From the NCBI RefSeq assembly GCF_000423305.1, contig NZ_KE384003.1, positions 37,752 through 101,751 of the forward strand: a DNA stretch of 64,000 nucleotides, written 5' to 3'. The stretch is from Legionella moravica DSM 19234. Its GTDB lineage: Bacteria; Pseudomonadota; Gammaproteobacteria; Legionellales; Legionellaceae. Below, in pieces: positions 39,816-48,280 of the stretch. The position numbers and the translations under genes are program-made. The notes beneath the pieces are model-generated. The model saw only the letters and a program-made list of their open reading frames with translations. It made no database searches and was not told where the DNA came from. The first letter of the stretch is position 1. Each line of letters begins with the position of its first letter.

Positions 39816-40838
39816 ATGAGGCACCCCTTTGTGGAACGGGTTATTGCTGCTAATTATCTTGTCAGTTTAGAAAAATGCCTTGAGCAATTTGGGGTCTTTC
39901 AATTTTTATCCCAAATTGGCATCGATCCCGTCAGAGTTCATGATCCATCCCTATATTTATCTATGGCTGAATTTAAACGGGTAATCGAAGCGGCTTATAA
40001 GCTCAGCAATTGTCCTCATTTGGGTTTGGCCTTTGGCCAAAGCTTATCCATAGTAAATCATGGCTTTCTTGGATATGCTGCTATGAGCAGTCCAACATTA
40101 GAAACAGCGATTCAGACCATGCTCAGTTATCTTAATACTCGAACCAGTCTGTTAAGCCTTGAATTGCACCAGGAAGCTCATCTAAAAAGTGCGTACATAC
40201 AAATTATTTCTTTAACAGAAGATCCCTTAATCTCTCGTTTTATGACGGAATTGGTATTGATTCACTTCATCAACATGAGAGCTTTTTTGATTAACAGTTC
40301 TGTACCTTGTCCTAGAATCGACGTTGATTACGCTAAACCCGAATATGCTGAGTATTATGAACAGATATTTCAAATCCGGGTGGTCTTTGCTGCTCCATGC
40401 AGCCGAGTGTGGCTTGAAGCAGGGGAGTTAAATGCTCCAATTCATTTTGCTGATGATGTAAGTTATCAGTTAGCCAAAAATCAATTACAGGAAATTGCAA
40501 AAAACTTGAGTTCAAACGAGGATTTAATTAGTAAAATAAAAGCAGTTATACTGCACAGTAATTTAAATCATCTCAGTATGGATGAAATTGCCAGTACATT
40601 ATGCATGACCTCACGTACATTAAGACGTCATTTACAAAAATTAGAGGTAACTTATCAAGAACTATTAGATGAGGTTCGGGAGCAAAAGGCTAAAACTTTT
40701 TTACTAAATAACGGTATTTCGATAACGGAAGTAAGCTTTTTGTTAGGATTTAATGATACCTCCAGTTTTACAAAAGCATTTAAACGATGGACAGGATTAA
40801 CTCCCTCTGAATATAAAGATCAACAGGGAATCAGCTGA
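39816..40838 (+). CDS. AraC-family transcriptional regulator
   Basis: The 340-aa regulator combines an N-terminal Arabinose_bd-type ligand domain (about 15-205, with G-F-L-G-Y-A-A-M-S-S-P-T-L), as in OruR/ArgR-like proteins, and a C-terminal double helix-turn-helix. The latter runs from M-D-E-I-A-S-T-L-C-M-T-S-R-T-L-R-R-H-L to E-V-S-F-L-L-G-F-N-D-T-S-S-F-T-K-A-F-K-R-W-T-G. It stands alone. Ligand and targets cannot be read from the sequence. A 176-bp gap without recognisable features precedes it. Confidence 0.9.
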   Translation: MRHPFVERVIAANYLVSLEKCLEQFGVFQFLSQIGIDPVRVHDPSLYLSMAEFKRVIEAAYKLSNCPHLGLAFGQSLSIVNHGFLGYAAMSSPTLETAIQTMLSYLNTRTSLLSLELHQEAHLKSAYIQIISLTEDPLISRFMTELVLIHFINMRAFLINSSVPCPRIDVDYAKPEYAEYYEQIFQIRVVFAAPCSRVWLEAGELNAPIHFADDVSYQLAKNQLQEIAKNLSSNEDLISKIKAVILHSNLNHLSMDEIASTLCMTSRTLRRHLQKLEVTYQELLDEVREQKAKTFLLNNGISITEVSFLLGFNDTSSFTKAFKRWTGLTPSEYKDQQGIS

Positions 40839-40876
40839 ACAGGGCTGGTGTTACCAATCAATTTGTAACTACTCAC

Positions 40877-41066
40877 GTCATCCCGAACGCCGTGCATTAG
40901 TGTCCAGGGATATTCATCTTCTTGCGATTAAATCCCCTCTCCACCTTCCAATCAGCCCTAAGTATTTCTTGATGAAATGCAAAATCTTTAATTCCCAATG
41001 TTATCGAAATCTCGCTAAATGTCCTTCTCCCTCAGGGAGAAGGTGCCGACGGCGGATGAGGGGATC
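40877..41066. repeat. Left arm of a long imperfect inverted repeat
   Basis: This 190-bp stretch matches the reverse complement of 41469-41680 over nearly its whole length. Conserved blocks include CAATGTTATCGAAATCTCGC, GTCCTTCTCCCTCAGGGAGA and CGGCGGATGAGGGGATC; the last two flank a small GGTGCC spacer. CTTCTCCCTCAGGGAGAAGG is itself a perfect palindrome. Part of the family reappears at 21524-21578. Confidence 0.85.
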
Positions 41067-41409
41067 ACACATCATTCATTAAATAATTATAGATAACATC
41101 CATTACTAAATTAAATTGTTGCTGTACTTCATTATTCCAAAGCCTTAAAATTTCACAGCCTGAATTATTAAGATAGTTAGTCTTTCTATTATCGTATTCA
41201 TTTTGCCAGCACTCATTCTGCTGACCACCACCTATCCCAATAATTAATTTTTTTTCGATACAAACGAAATCTATAATATAGGTACCAATAGTGCATTGTC
41301 TTCTGAATTTAAATCCTTGAAATCGTTGCGATCCAGGTGAGTTCCATCTCTTAATTTCCATGCAGGTGCTGTTTTTGCGTAGGCTTTTTGCATTATCAAT
41401 TAATCCCAT
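41065..41409 (-). CDS. DUF559-type endonuclease-like protein with altered catalytic residues
   Basis: The 114-aa protein of the Vsr/DUF559 restriction-endonuclease-like family keeps the frame of the fold: G-F-K-F-R-R-Q, I-G-T-Y-I-I-D-F-V-C, K-K-L-I-I and I-L-R-L-W-N-N-E-V. The normally conserved I-E-L-D-G-G-Q-H core, however, reads I-G-I-G-G-G-Q-Q, so the acidic residues and the His are replaced. It is probably inactive as a nuclease. It lies exactly between the two arms of the inverted repeat and ends at the left arm, suggesting that gene and repeats travelled together. Confidence 0.75.
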   Translation of the reverse strand: MGLIDNAKSLRKNSTCMEIKRWNSPGSQRFQGFKFRRQCTIGTYIIDFVCIEKKLIIGIGGGQQNECWQNEYDNRKTNYLNNSGCEILRLWNNEVQQQFNLVMDVIYNYLMNDV

Positions 41410-41468
41410 GCATTTAATTCTTTTTGGGTTGGACTAAGTATTTTAATAGATAATTTTAATCGTTTTAA

Positions 41469-41680
41469 GATCCCCTCATCCGCCGTTGGCACCTTCTCCC
41501 TGAGGGAGAAGGACATTTTTGCGAGATTTCGATAACATTGGGAATTATCAATTTAGCATTTCGTCAAGAAAAACTTAAGGCTAATTGGAAGCTCTCCCCC
41601 ACGCTACGCGCGGTAGATAGGGGATTTGATCGAAAGAAGATCAATTTCCCTGGATACTAAAGCATTGCGATCGGGATGAT
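41469..41680. repeat. Right arm of a long imperfect inverted repeat
   Basis: The reverse complement of this 212-bp stretch aligns with 40877-41066. The inner ends (GATCCCCTCATCCGCCG) are nearly identical; the outer ends (ATCATCCCGATCG) are more diverged. A CCCACGCTACGCGCGG block is present only here. Within the gap 41410-41896, 41681-41896 shows only the AT-rich upstream region of the subtilase gene. Confidence 0.85.
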
Positions 41681-41896
41681 ATGGATAGTTACATCAATTT
41701 TTAAATTCAGTTTTTTAGAGCATAAGAATGAATTGCCAAATCAGGCAGATCACAACAGCCAGTAGCTCTCTCATTTTATTCGGGTTAGGTTATCCTTGGT
41801 TATTGAGAAGTTAATTCTGATCCTTGTGTTGCAATTTGTTCTCCTGCATACTGAGTCCTGCTGTTATTTTTTAGATTTTGATAAGGAGTATCACAC

Positions 41897-43582
41897 ATGG
41901 GTTTAAAATCAAGCATTCTGGGATTGAGTCTTTTATCCGTTGCGCATGGTATTACAGCTGCCCCTGCCAATGACACTGTACGAGTGATTATTAAATACAA
42001 ACAACAACCTGCTGCATTGTCTTCCTTGAAATCACAAGTATTTAAGTCACTCCAGTTGCCAGTTAAAGAAATGAAGCCAATGGCCAATGGAGCGTATTCA
42101 CTCATATTGGATGCCTCGAATGTACCTTCTATTAAAGATCATGATGGAGACAATACAGATCTGGTTTTGGAGAAACTACGCAAGAACCCTAATGTATTGT
42201 ATGCAGTTAAAGATCGAATTGGATATTTTAAACCCGTCCCCGATCCTGTGGTCAGTTCGGAATTAAGCCAACTATTATCCCATGAAAGCCAGTGGGATGA
42301 GTTTCAGCGTCCTGCAGGAATCATGCTGGAATCAAAAGCGGGATTAAGAGATGGTGCGTGGGCATATACTACAGGTAATGGGAAAAAGCCTGTAGTGGTA
42401 GCTGTATTGGATACCGGAATTGCATTGAACGACAGTCTGGTGAATAACCTGGTCAAAGACACTGAAGGGAATGTCTGGGGCTGGAACTTCGCAGGTAACA
42501 ATAATGATTTAAGTGATGAAACCAAGTCGTACCACGGAACTCACGTTTCCGGAACAATCGCTGGATATGGTCAGGTCATGACTGGAGTTGGCGAGGATCT
42601 AAAGATTCTGACCGTCAAAATTCCTGCTGCATCCGGAATGTTTTATGAAAGTGCTGTGGTGAATGGAATTTATTGGGCTGTCGGAGGCGAAGTACCCGGA
42701 GTTCCAACGAATATGCATCCAGCGAAAGTTTTGAATATGAGTTTTGGGGTAGATGAAAAACCGGGTAAAGAAATTGATTATTGTGATGAAGCACTCCAGG
42801 AAGCAGTCTTTTTTGCCCGAAAAAAAGGAGCAGTGCTTGTAGCCGCTGCCGGGAATGATAATCTATGGGAGCATTTTAATGCCCCGGGTGTCTGTAATGG
42901 AACTATAAAGGTTGCTTCTACTGGCCCTGAAGGTTTGCGTTCCTACTTTTCTAATTACGGTCCCAGTGTAACTTTGGCAGCTCCTGGTGGTGATAAACGT
43001 TATGGTACCGCTGGCGGTATTTTATCAACGGTAAATCCCGGTGGAGGATATAATTCGTCTGGCTTTGATTTTTATCAAGGAACGAGTATGGCATCTCCGC
43101 ATGTTGCTGGTGTGGCGGGATTGGTTTACGCAGTCAGTGAAAAAACATTGAAAGCAGAGCAGGTGGAGCAAATTTTATACATTACCACTCATGATTTCGG
43201 CAAAAGTAATGACGCAAATAAATCCTGTGTTGGCAAAAAACCCTGCGGTCATGGAATCCTGGACGCAGAAAATGCAGTAAAAACAGCTTTAACAGGGTAT
43301 GATATTTTATTTTCTGCACCATCAGTGCCTGAATTATCCGTTTCAGCCTGTGGTACTCATTCATTAAAGCCAGAACAGTCTACCGTCAATGTGAATGGAG
43401 TTGTCTGGAATCTCAATAAATCAGCTTGTGAACCTGAAACACAGTATCAAAAGCCTCATGTTGCGCTTGGCAAGGATGGACGAATCTATGCTGAGTATGG
43501 CGCTGTGCGTTATATGCTGGATCAGTCTTCTTATAAAGAATGTCATGTCATAGGCTTTGATGGGGTTGGATGCTTTAAGTAG
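41897..43582 (+). CDS. Secreted subtilisin-like serine protease (S8 family)
   Basis: The 561-aa preproprotein has a signal peptide (cut near T-A-A-P-A), an inhibitor-like propeptide (about 24-115) and a subtilase catalytic domain. The triad is Asp172 (A-V-L-D-T-G), His213 (H-G-T-H-V-S-G) and Ser397 (G-T-S-M-A-S-P-H), with oxyanion Asn320 (A-A-A-G-N-D). A Cys-containing C-terminal region (about 460-561) follows. RBS AAGGAG lies upstream of the ATG. It is probably exported, perhaps by type II secretion, and degrades proteins outside the cell. All catalytic residues are present. Confidence 0.93.
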   Translation: MGLKSSILGLSLLSVAHGITAAPANDTVRVIIKYKQQPAALSSLKSQVFKSLQLPVKEMKPMANGAYSLILDASNVPSIKDHDGDNTDLVLEKLRKNPNVLYAVKDRIGYFKPVPDPVVSSELSQLLSHESQWDEFQRPAGIMLESKAGLRDGAWAYTTGNGKKPVVVAVLDTGIALNDSLVNNLVKDTEGNVWGWNFAGNNNDLSDETKSYHGTHVSGTIAGYGQVMTGVGEDLKILTVKIPAASGMFYESAVVNGIYWAVGGEVPGVPTNMHPAKVLNMSFGVDEKPGKEIDYCDEALQEAVFFARKKGAVLVAAAGNDNLWEHFNAPGVCNGTIKVASTGPEGLRSYFSNYGPSVTLAAPGGDKRYGTAGGILSTVNPGGGYNSSGFDFYQGTSMASPHVAGVAGLVYAVSEKTLKAEQVEQILYITTHDFGKSNDANKSCVGKKPCGHGILDAENAVKTALTGYDILFSAPSVPELSVSACGTHSLKPEQSTVNVNGVVWNLNKSACEPETQYQKPHVALGKDGRIYAEYGAVRYMLDQSSYKECHVIGFDGVGCFK

Positions 43583-43620
43583 GAGTTACAGGATTTGTTG
43601 TAACTAATAAACAGGCGGTT

Positions 43621-43703
43621 ATCTTGAACGTAGTGATAGGCTGAACGCGGCTGAAGAATCAGCATCGTGCCAGCTCGAGGAGATTGTTCGCTACGTTCAG
43701 GAT
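43621..43703. repeat. Palindromic intergenic repeat
   Basis: ATCTTGAACGTAG (43621-43633) pairs with CTACGTTCAGGAT (43691-43703), 13 bp with one G-T pair, around a 57-bp loop region. It lies downstream of the subtilase gene. Short look-alikes (GAGATTGCGTGTAGCG, GATGACG) occur at about 61203-61228. The rest of 43583-43843 shows nothing else. Confidence 0.6.
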
Positions 43704-43843
43704 GACGCACTTTAGATGAGCGTGAAAAAACGCCATCCCAAGTGAAACAAGTGAACTCTTGAATGTGGTTGTATAATAAATATTACCCTATTTTGAGGAG
43801 ATCGCCCACTCGGGGAAATTTGACGTGGTTTCAGTTTGTATGT

Positions 43844-44125
43844 TTATTTTAACCAGTTATTCAGGATATCAATGATTTTTTGTGCTTGATCTGCACTGGA
43901 AATATTAAATTTAGATTTTTGCCAATATTGATTATTTCGTTTTTGGTAACGACGAATGGAAAACTTTACCGGACCATAATCATTTTTTGCATTATCCCAT
44001 TCCTGATACTTGAACATGATTGTGGTCCAAGCACCTTTTGATAATATTTGTTTGTCCAACTCTTTTGTTGTTTCGGTACCATTTTCAGAATAGGCTATGG
44101 TGATATCATCTACAGTTTCAGTCAT
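43844..44125 (-). CDS. Small conserved-looking protein of unknown function
   Basis: The 93-aa cytoplasmic protein reads as a compact single domain, with G-A-W-T-T-I-M-F-K-Y-Q-E-W-D, F-S-I-R-R-Y-Q-K-R and K-F-N-I-S-S-A-D-Q-A near the end. The basic strand followed by a helix recalls small nucleic-acid-binding domains such as PC4-like proteins, but I cannot assign it. The start at 44125 is chosen for family-like length and AAGGA upstream; the frame opens further to 44224. It lies 17 bp after the gene at 44143-44703 and is probably co-transcribed. Confidence 0.65.
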   Translation of the reverse strand: MTETVDDITIAYSENGTETTKELDKQILSKGAWTTIMFKYQEWDNAKNDYGPVKFSIRRYQKRNNQYWQKSKFNISSADQAQKIIDILNNWLK

Positions 44126-44142
44126 CTGGATTGTTTCCTTAA

Positions 44143-44703
44143 TTAATTGTTGATGGATTGTAGTTTGCCATCTACAAAAGTCAAGGATACTGAAGGTTGA
44201 TATTGTCCGGGCTGGTAAATCCATATTTGAGGTTTGGTGGCGGTTGGCACAGGCATATTAACATAAGTGTTGTTGATGACATCCGGGCTGCCACATGCAC
44301 CATAGACCTTATTGACAGGATCATTCATCTGTATGCTGGTGCCGCTACAAAGGCTGGTTGCATTACTGTTACCGCCATTAATCTTGATTCCCTTTACTTG
44401 ATTATTAACTACATCGATTTCCATTTGAGCACCGCCACTTCCTGTTTGAACATTCCAAACACCATAAAAGGCAGTACTTGTACCTTGATTGTTATAGATG
44501 AGTTGCTGTACCGGTATTTTTTGGGTGAGCGGTTGATCCGAGTCTTGTTTACTTATCGGTTGCCCGCAGGCTGCTATAACCTCATTAGTACTCATACCCA
44601 GATTAATGTAGGCATGGTTTTGAGGACAATAGTATGATTGAGCAGCCAAGAGATTTAATGGCAGCATCAACAATGTGGCACTGGCACAATATATAAAGTT
44701 CAT
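44143..44703 (-). CDS. Periplasmic DUF2845-like protein with internal duplication
   Basis: The 186-aa protein has a signal peptide (hydrophobic L-L-M-L-P-L-N-L-L-A-A). The mature part contains two related units: C-P-Q-N-H-A-Y-I-N-L-G-M-S-T-N-E-V near residue 26 with A-A-C-G-Q-P, and C-S-G-T-S-I-Q-M-N-D-P-V-N-K-V near 118 with G-A-C-G-S-P. Each unit has two Cys residues that may form a disulfide. This resembles DUF2845 periplasmic proteins. Function is unknown. Confidence 0.7.
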   Translation of the reverse strand: MNFIYCASATLLMLPLNLLAAQSYYCPQNHAYINLGMSTNEVIAACGQPISKQDSDQPLTQKIPVQQLIYNNQGTSTAFYGVWNVQTGSGGAQMEIDVVNNQVKGIKINGGNSNATSLCSGTSIQMNDPVNKVYGACGSPDVINNTYVNMPVPTATKPQIWIYQPGQYQPSVSLTFVDGKLQSINN

Positions 44704-44764
44704 ATGTTCAATCCGGCTATCCTTTCAAAAATAAGTATAGTTCATTTAGCCAATTATTCCTCAA

Positions 44765-45340
44765 TTATATTAACCGCCAAGGTAAGGATGCACTGATAAA
44801 TAAAGTAATTACTTTTAAAATGATCATAATTATAAAAGGCGAAAAATCAAAGCCTGATATATCCGGAACTATTTTTCTTCCCAGAATTAATAATGGTTCT
44901 GTTAATAAGCGTAGAAAATCAGCAACAGGATGCTGCCAGCCTGGTTTTACATAACTCATAATCACTCGGATAAGTATCGCATAAAAAAGTAAATCACAGG
45001 GTTGGATGATTAAATCTGCAGCGATGTAGAGAAGCAGATATCCAATAGGGATGAGTGTGTGGAAAGCAAGCAGGCTCAGGATGGTTATTTTTAGAAATTC
45101 AACAATGATTAGAATAACAAAAGCCATCCAGTCGTATTTTTGCCCTGGCTGGTATGTTAATTTAAAAAGGGTTTGTATTGGCCTGATCACGGGATCAGTA
45201 ACGGATAAGACTACTTGACTTAATGGGCTTAGCGCGCTGACTTTAAAGTAGCGAAGAGCGATACGTAACCATAAAGTCAAGATGACCAAGCCAAAAAATA
45301 AAGATGTTAAAAAAATTCCTACAGCAGTAAATCCAGACAT
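44765..45340 (-). CDS. yggT: YggT-family membrane protein
   Basis: The 191-aa protein has two YggT repeats, each a pair of membrane segments with conserved motifs: L-S-P-L-S-Q-V-V-L-S-V-T-D-P-V-I-R-P in the first, and V-K-P-G-W-Q-H-P-V-A-D-F-L-R-L-L-T-E-P in the second. In E. coli yggS and yggT lie next to each other, and here the order yggS-proC-yggT is kept. YggT proteins have been linked to osmotic and potassium tolerance; the mechanism is unknown. Confidence 0.9.
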   Translation of the reverse strand: MSGFTAVGIFLTSLFFGLVILTLWLRIALRYFKVSALSPLSQVVLSVTDPVIRPIQTLFKLTYQPGQKYDWMAFVILIIVEFLKITILSLLAFHTLIPIGYLLLYIAADLIIQPCDLLFYAILIRVIMSYVKPGWQHPVADFLRLLTEPLLILGRKIVPDISGFDFSPFIIMIILKVITLFISASLPWRLI

Positions 45341-45380
45341 TTTTTCCCCTATTGATGCTACTGACCTAAGTTACAGATTG

Positions 45381-45401
45381 GGTAATTCACGGTGAATTAC
45401 C
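45381..45401. promoter_or_regulatory. Perfect 10-bp palindrome in the proC-yggT gap
   Basis: GGTAATTCAC and GTGAATTACC flank a single central G. A hairpin with a one-base loop cannot form fully, so a dimeric protein binding site upstream of yggT is more likely than a terminator. No regulator is known to me for this sequence. Confidence 0.4.
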
Positions 45402-45449
45402 AAGGTTTTCATTTTATATTTCAAGAGCCTCTGGAATGGTAAGGTCTCT

Positions 45450-46235
45450 TTACACCCCTCCCAATTCATGTGCACGTTGTTTTGCAGCGCTCATTGCCTT
45501 AAAAACCAGGGTATGTAATTGCTCCTGCAGTATGTTTACAGCAGCTGCTGTTGTTCCTCCCGGTGATGTTACCTTTGTTCTTAACTGGGATAAACTTAAA
45601 TCGCTATTATGAGCTAAATTAACCGCGCCCGTAAATGTTTGCAGGGCAAATGTTTTGGCACTTTGCGGATCCAATCCCAGGTTTACAGCTGCATCTATCA
45701 TTGCTTCCATAAAGAGGAACACATATGCAGGGCCACTTCCGGACAAAGCCGTGTAGGTATCCATTTCATCTTCGTTGATCGCCCAGGTGGTTAGGCCAAT
45801 TTTAGAAAAAATCAGCTCTGCCCATTGTTTCTGTTCATTTGTAGTTGCTTCATTAGCGATCATTGGCGTTGCCGCAAGGCCAATTGAAGCTGGGGTATTG
45901 GGCATGGTACGTATTAAAGCCTGGCTACTCGCACAGTATTGAGCAAACCAGGAAAGGCTTAATCCAGCTGCTACAGAAATCAAAAGGCAATTTTGCGGTA
46001 TATGAGGAGTAATTTCTTTAAGAACGGTGCTCATTTGTGTGGGTTTGACAGCCAAAATGATAACGTCTGCATTTTTTACCACTTCTTTATTATCATGGTA
46101 GGTCTTAATACCTTCTTGGTTCTTTCCTGTAGTTAATGAAGGGGATGCAGCGGATAATGACCATGACTCCTGTTGACTTAAACCTCGGGCAATAGCTTTT
46201 GCCATATTGCCGAATCCGATAAAACTGATCTTCAT
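45450..46235 (-). CDS. proC: Pyrroline-5-carboxylate reductase
   Basis: The 261-aa enzyme makes proline from 1-pyrroline-5-carboxylate with NAD(P)H. The N-terminal Rossmann motif is I-G-F-G-N-M-A-K-A-I-A, with A-V-K-P-T-Q-M, R-T-M-P-N-T-P-A and the signature around G-S-G-P-A-Y and T-S-P-G-G-T-T-A. It overlaps yggS by 4 bp. Length and motifs are complete. Confidence 0.96.
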   Translation of the reverse strand: MKISFIGFGNMAKAIARGLSQQESWSLSAASPSLTTGKNQEGIKTYHDNKEVVKNADVIILAVKPTQMSTVLKEITPHIPQNCLLISVAAGLSLSWFAQYCASSQALIRTMPNTPASIGLAATPMIANEATTNEQKQWAELIFSKIGLTTWAINEDEMDTYTALSGSGPAYVFLFMEAMIDAAVNLGLDPQSAKTFALQTFTGAVNLAHNSDLSLSQLRTKVTSPGGTTAAAVNILQEQLHTLVFKAMSAAKQRAHELGGV

Positions 46236-46927
46236 GCTGATGCTCCTCGTCGTTCACCAAAAATTGCTCTGCCAATACGAACTATGGTTGCTCCTGCCTT
46301 GATAGCCGGAACCAAATCATCGCTCATTCCCATGGATAGTGTATCCATTTTTAGATCGAACTCTTTGTTTATGGACTGCATCAGTAGATTTAGTTCACGA
46401 AACAGCTGGTATTGTTCCTGAGGATTCCTTATGGGAGGTGGAATGGTCATTAAACCTCTCAGGTTTAGATGAGGTAATTGACTTACAGCAAAAGCCAGAT
46501 CTGGGGCTTCTTCACGAGTTACTCCTGACTTGGTTTGTTCCCCCGCCAGATTAATTTGCAGACATACTTTTAGCTGTGGTTGTTCTGGGGGTCTGAACTC
46601 ATTGAGCAGTTTGGCTACTTTAATGCGATCGACACTGTGAACCCAATCAAATAATGACGCAATGCCTTTGGTTTTATTACTTTGAATAGGACCAATGAAA
46701 TGCCAACAGATGGGCAGTTGTTTTAATTGGGTTATTTTTGCTTCAGCCTCCTGAAAATAATTTTCACCAAAATCCTTGACTCCATTGTTAAACGCTTCCC
46801 TTATTGACTCGATACCCTGTTGTTTGCTGACTGCCAGTAACGATACAGAACCTGGAGTTCTGTTTTCAGAAATTTCAGTTTGGCAGATCTCTTTATTAAT
46901 TGCTTTAATACGTTCACTCAGATTCAT
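46232..46927 (-). CDS. yggS: YggS-family PLP homeostasis protein
   Basis: The 231-aa TIM-barrel protein binds pyridoxal phosphate and buffers the cellular PLP pool. Conserved marks are L-L-A-V-S-K-Q with the PLP-binding Lys, F-G-E-N-Y-F-Q-E, W-H-F-I-G-P-I-Q-S-N-K and S-M-G-M-S-D-D. The ATG at 46927 is preferred to 46966, which would add an atypical 13-residue extension. It is divergent from pilT, as in many gammaproteobacteria. Confidence 0.93.
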   Translation of the reverse strand: MNLSERIKAINKEICQTEISENRTPGSVSLLAVSKQQGIESIREAFNNGVKDFGENYFQEAEAKITQLKQLPICWHFIGPIQSNKTKGIASLFDWVHSVDRIKVAKLLNEFRPPEQPQLKVCLQINLAGEQTKSGVTREEAPDLAFAVSQLPHLNLRGLMTIPPPIRNPQEQYQLFRELNLLMQSINKEFDLKMDTLSMGMSDDLVPAIKAGATIVRIGRAIFGERRGASA

Positions 46928-47058
46928 AGTGTCATCACAACGAGTATAAAAGTGTAACCATATCAAAAGAGCAGGTACTCCTACAATGTTTGCCGTGTAA
47001 CCATTACTGAGCTAATCTACTAATTAAGAGTCGATTGATTGATTAGGGATAATTGAGT

Positions 47059-48093
47059 ATGGATATTGCGGAACTACTGGCTTTCTCGGTTAAAAATAAA
47101 TCATCAGATTTACATATATCCGCAGGATTACCACCAATGATTCGTGTAGATGGTGATCTGCGTAAAATTAATTTGCCAGCGTTGGATCATAAAGACGTTA
47201 TTAAAATAATTTACGACATTATGAATGACAGGCAAAGAAAAGAATATGAGGAGTTTTTGGAAACGGATTTTTCTTTTGAAATTAATAATCTGGCACGTTT
47301 CAGGGTTAATGCATTCAATCAGTCACGAGGTGCTGCGGCAGTATTTCGTACAATTCCTTCGAAAATATTGACTATGGAAGATTTGAATTTACCGCCAATT
47401 TTTAAAGATATGGCGGGATTTTCCAGGGGGTTGGTTTTAGTTACCGGACCAACGGGGTCTGGTAAGAGTACTACTCTGGCTGCAATGATTGACTACATTA
47501 ATGCCTCACGCTACGAGCACATCCTGACTGTGGAGGATCCTATTGAATTCGTACATCAGAGTAAAAAATGTCTGGTGAACCAAAGGGAAGTTCACAAGGA
47601 TACCTTGAGTTTTAATGCCGCATTACGCTCTGCCTTGCGTGAAGACCCGGATATTATTCTGGTCGGTGAGTTACGTGATTTGGAAACCATTCGCCTGGCA
47701 ATGACGGCAGCAGAAACAGGGCATTTGGTCTTTGGAACCTTGCACACCAATTCGGCAACCAAAACCATCAACAGGATTATTGATGTCTTTCCTGCAGAAG
47801 AAAAATCCATGGTTCGCTCCATGTTATCAGAATCGCTACAGGCTGTAGTTGCCCAAAGTTTATTGAAAAAAAATAATGGGGGCAGGGTCGCAGCCCTGGA
47901 GATTATGATGTGCACAGGTGCTATTCGTAATTTGATAAGAGAAGATAAAGTCGCACAAATGTATTCTTCAATCCAAACCGGTCAAGCCAAAGGGATGCAA
48001 ACGCTGGATCAGCATTTGACTGAATTGGTAAATAATAACATCATTTCTCGGCATACTGCCCAGGAAGCGGCTATTAACAAAACATTGTTTTAA
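47059..48093 (+). CDS. pilT: Type IV pilus retraction ATPase PilT
   Basis: The 344-aa secretion-superfamily ATPase depolymerises type IV pili to drive retraction and twitching. Walker A G-P-T-G-S-G-K-S lies at 130-137, with the Asp box E-D-P-I-E-F-V-H, Walker B I-I-L-V-G-E-L-R-D and the PilT-specific A-I-R-N-L-I-R motif. ATG 47059 has AGGGA upstream; the ORF also has an in-frame TTG at 47053. pilU is not adjacent. Confidence 0.95.
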   Translation: MDIAELLAFSVKNKSSDLHISAGLPPMIRVDGDLRKINLPALDHKDVIKIIYDIMNDRQRKEYEEFLETDFSFEINNLARFRVNAFNQSRGAAAVFRTIPSKILTMEDLNLPPIFKDMAGFSRGLVLVTGPTGSGKSTTLAAMIDYINASRYEHILTVEDPIEFVHQSKKCLVNQREVHKDTLSFNAALRSALREDPDIILVGELRDLETIRLAMTAAETGHLVFGTLHTNSATKTINRIIDVFPAEEKSMVRSMLSESLQAVVAQSLLKKNNGGRVAALEIMMCTGAIRNLIREDKVAQMYSSIQTGQAKGMQTLDQHLTELVNNNIISRHTAQEAAINKTLF

Positions 48094-48280
48094 ACGAGTG
48101 CAATTTTTCGAATCATTTTAGTTTGCCCTGTATTCCGTGACGAATAGTTATTTTTCGACATGAATTTTACGTTGATGCTGCTACTCATTCATATGAAACA
48201 TTGAGTCAATAAATATATCATTGTGACTGCATTATTCACATGATGTTCTATAATGATGAATTATACTCTCTGGTTATATT

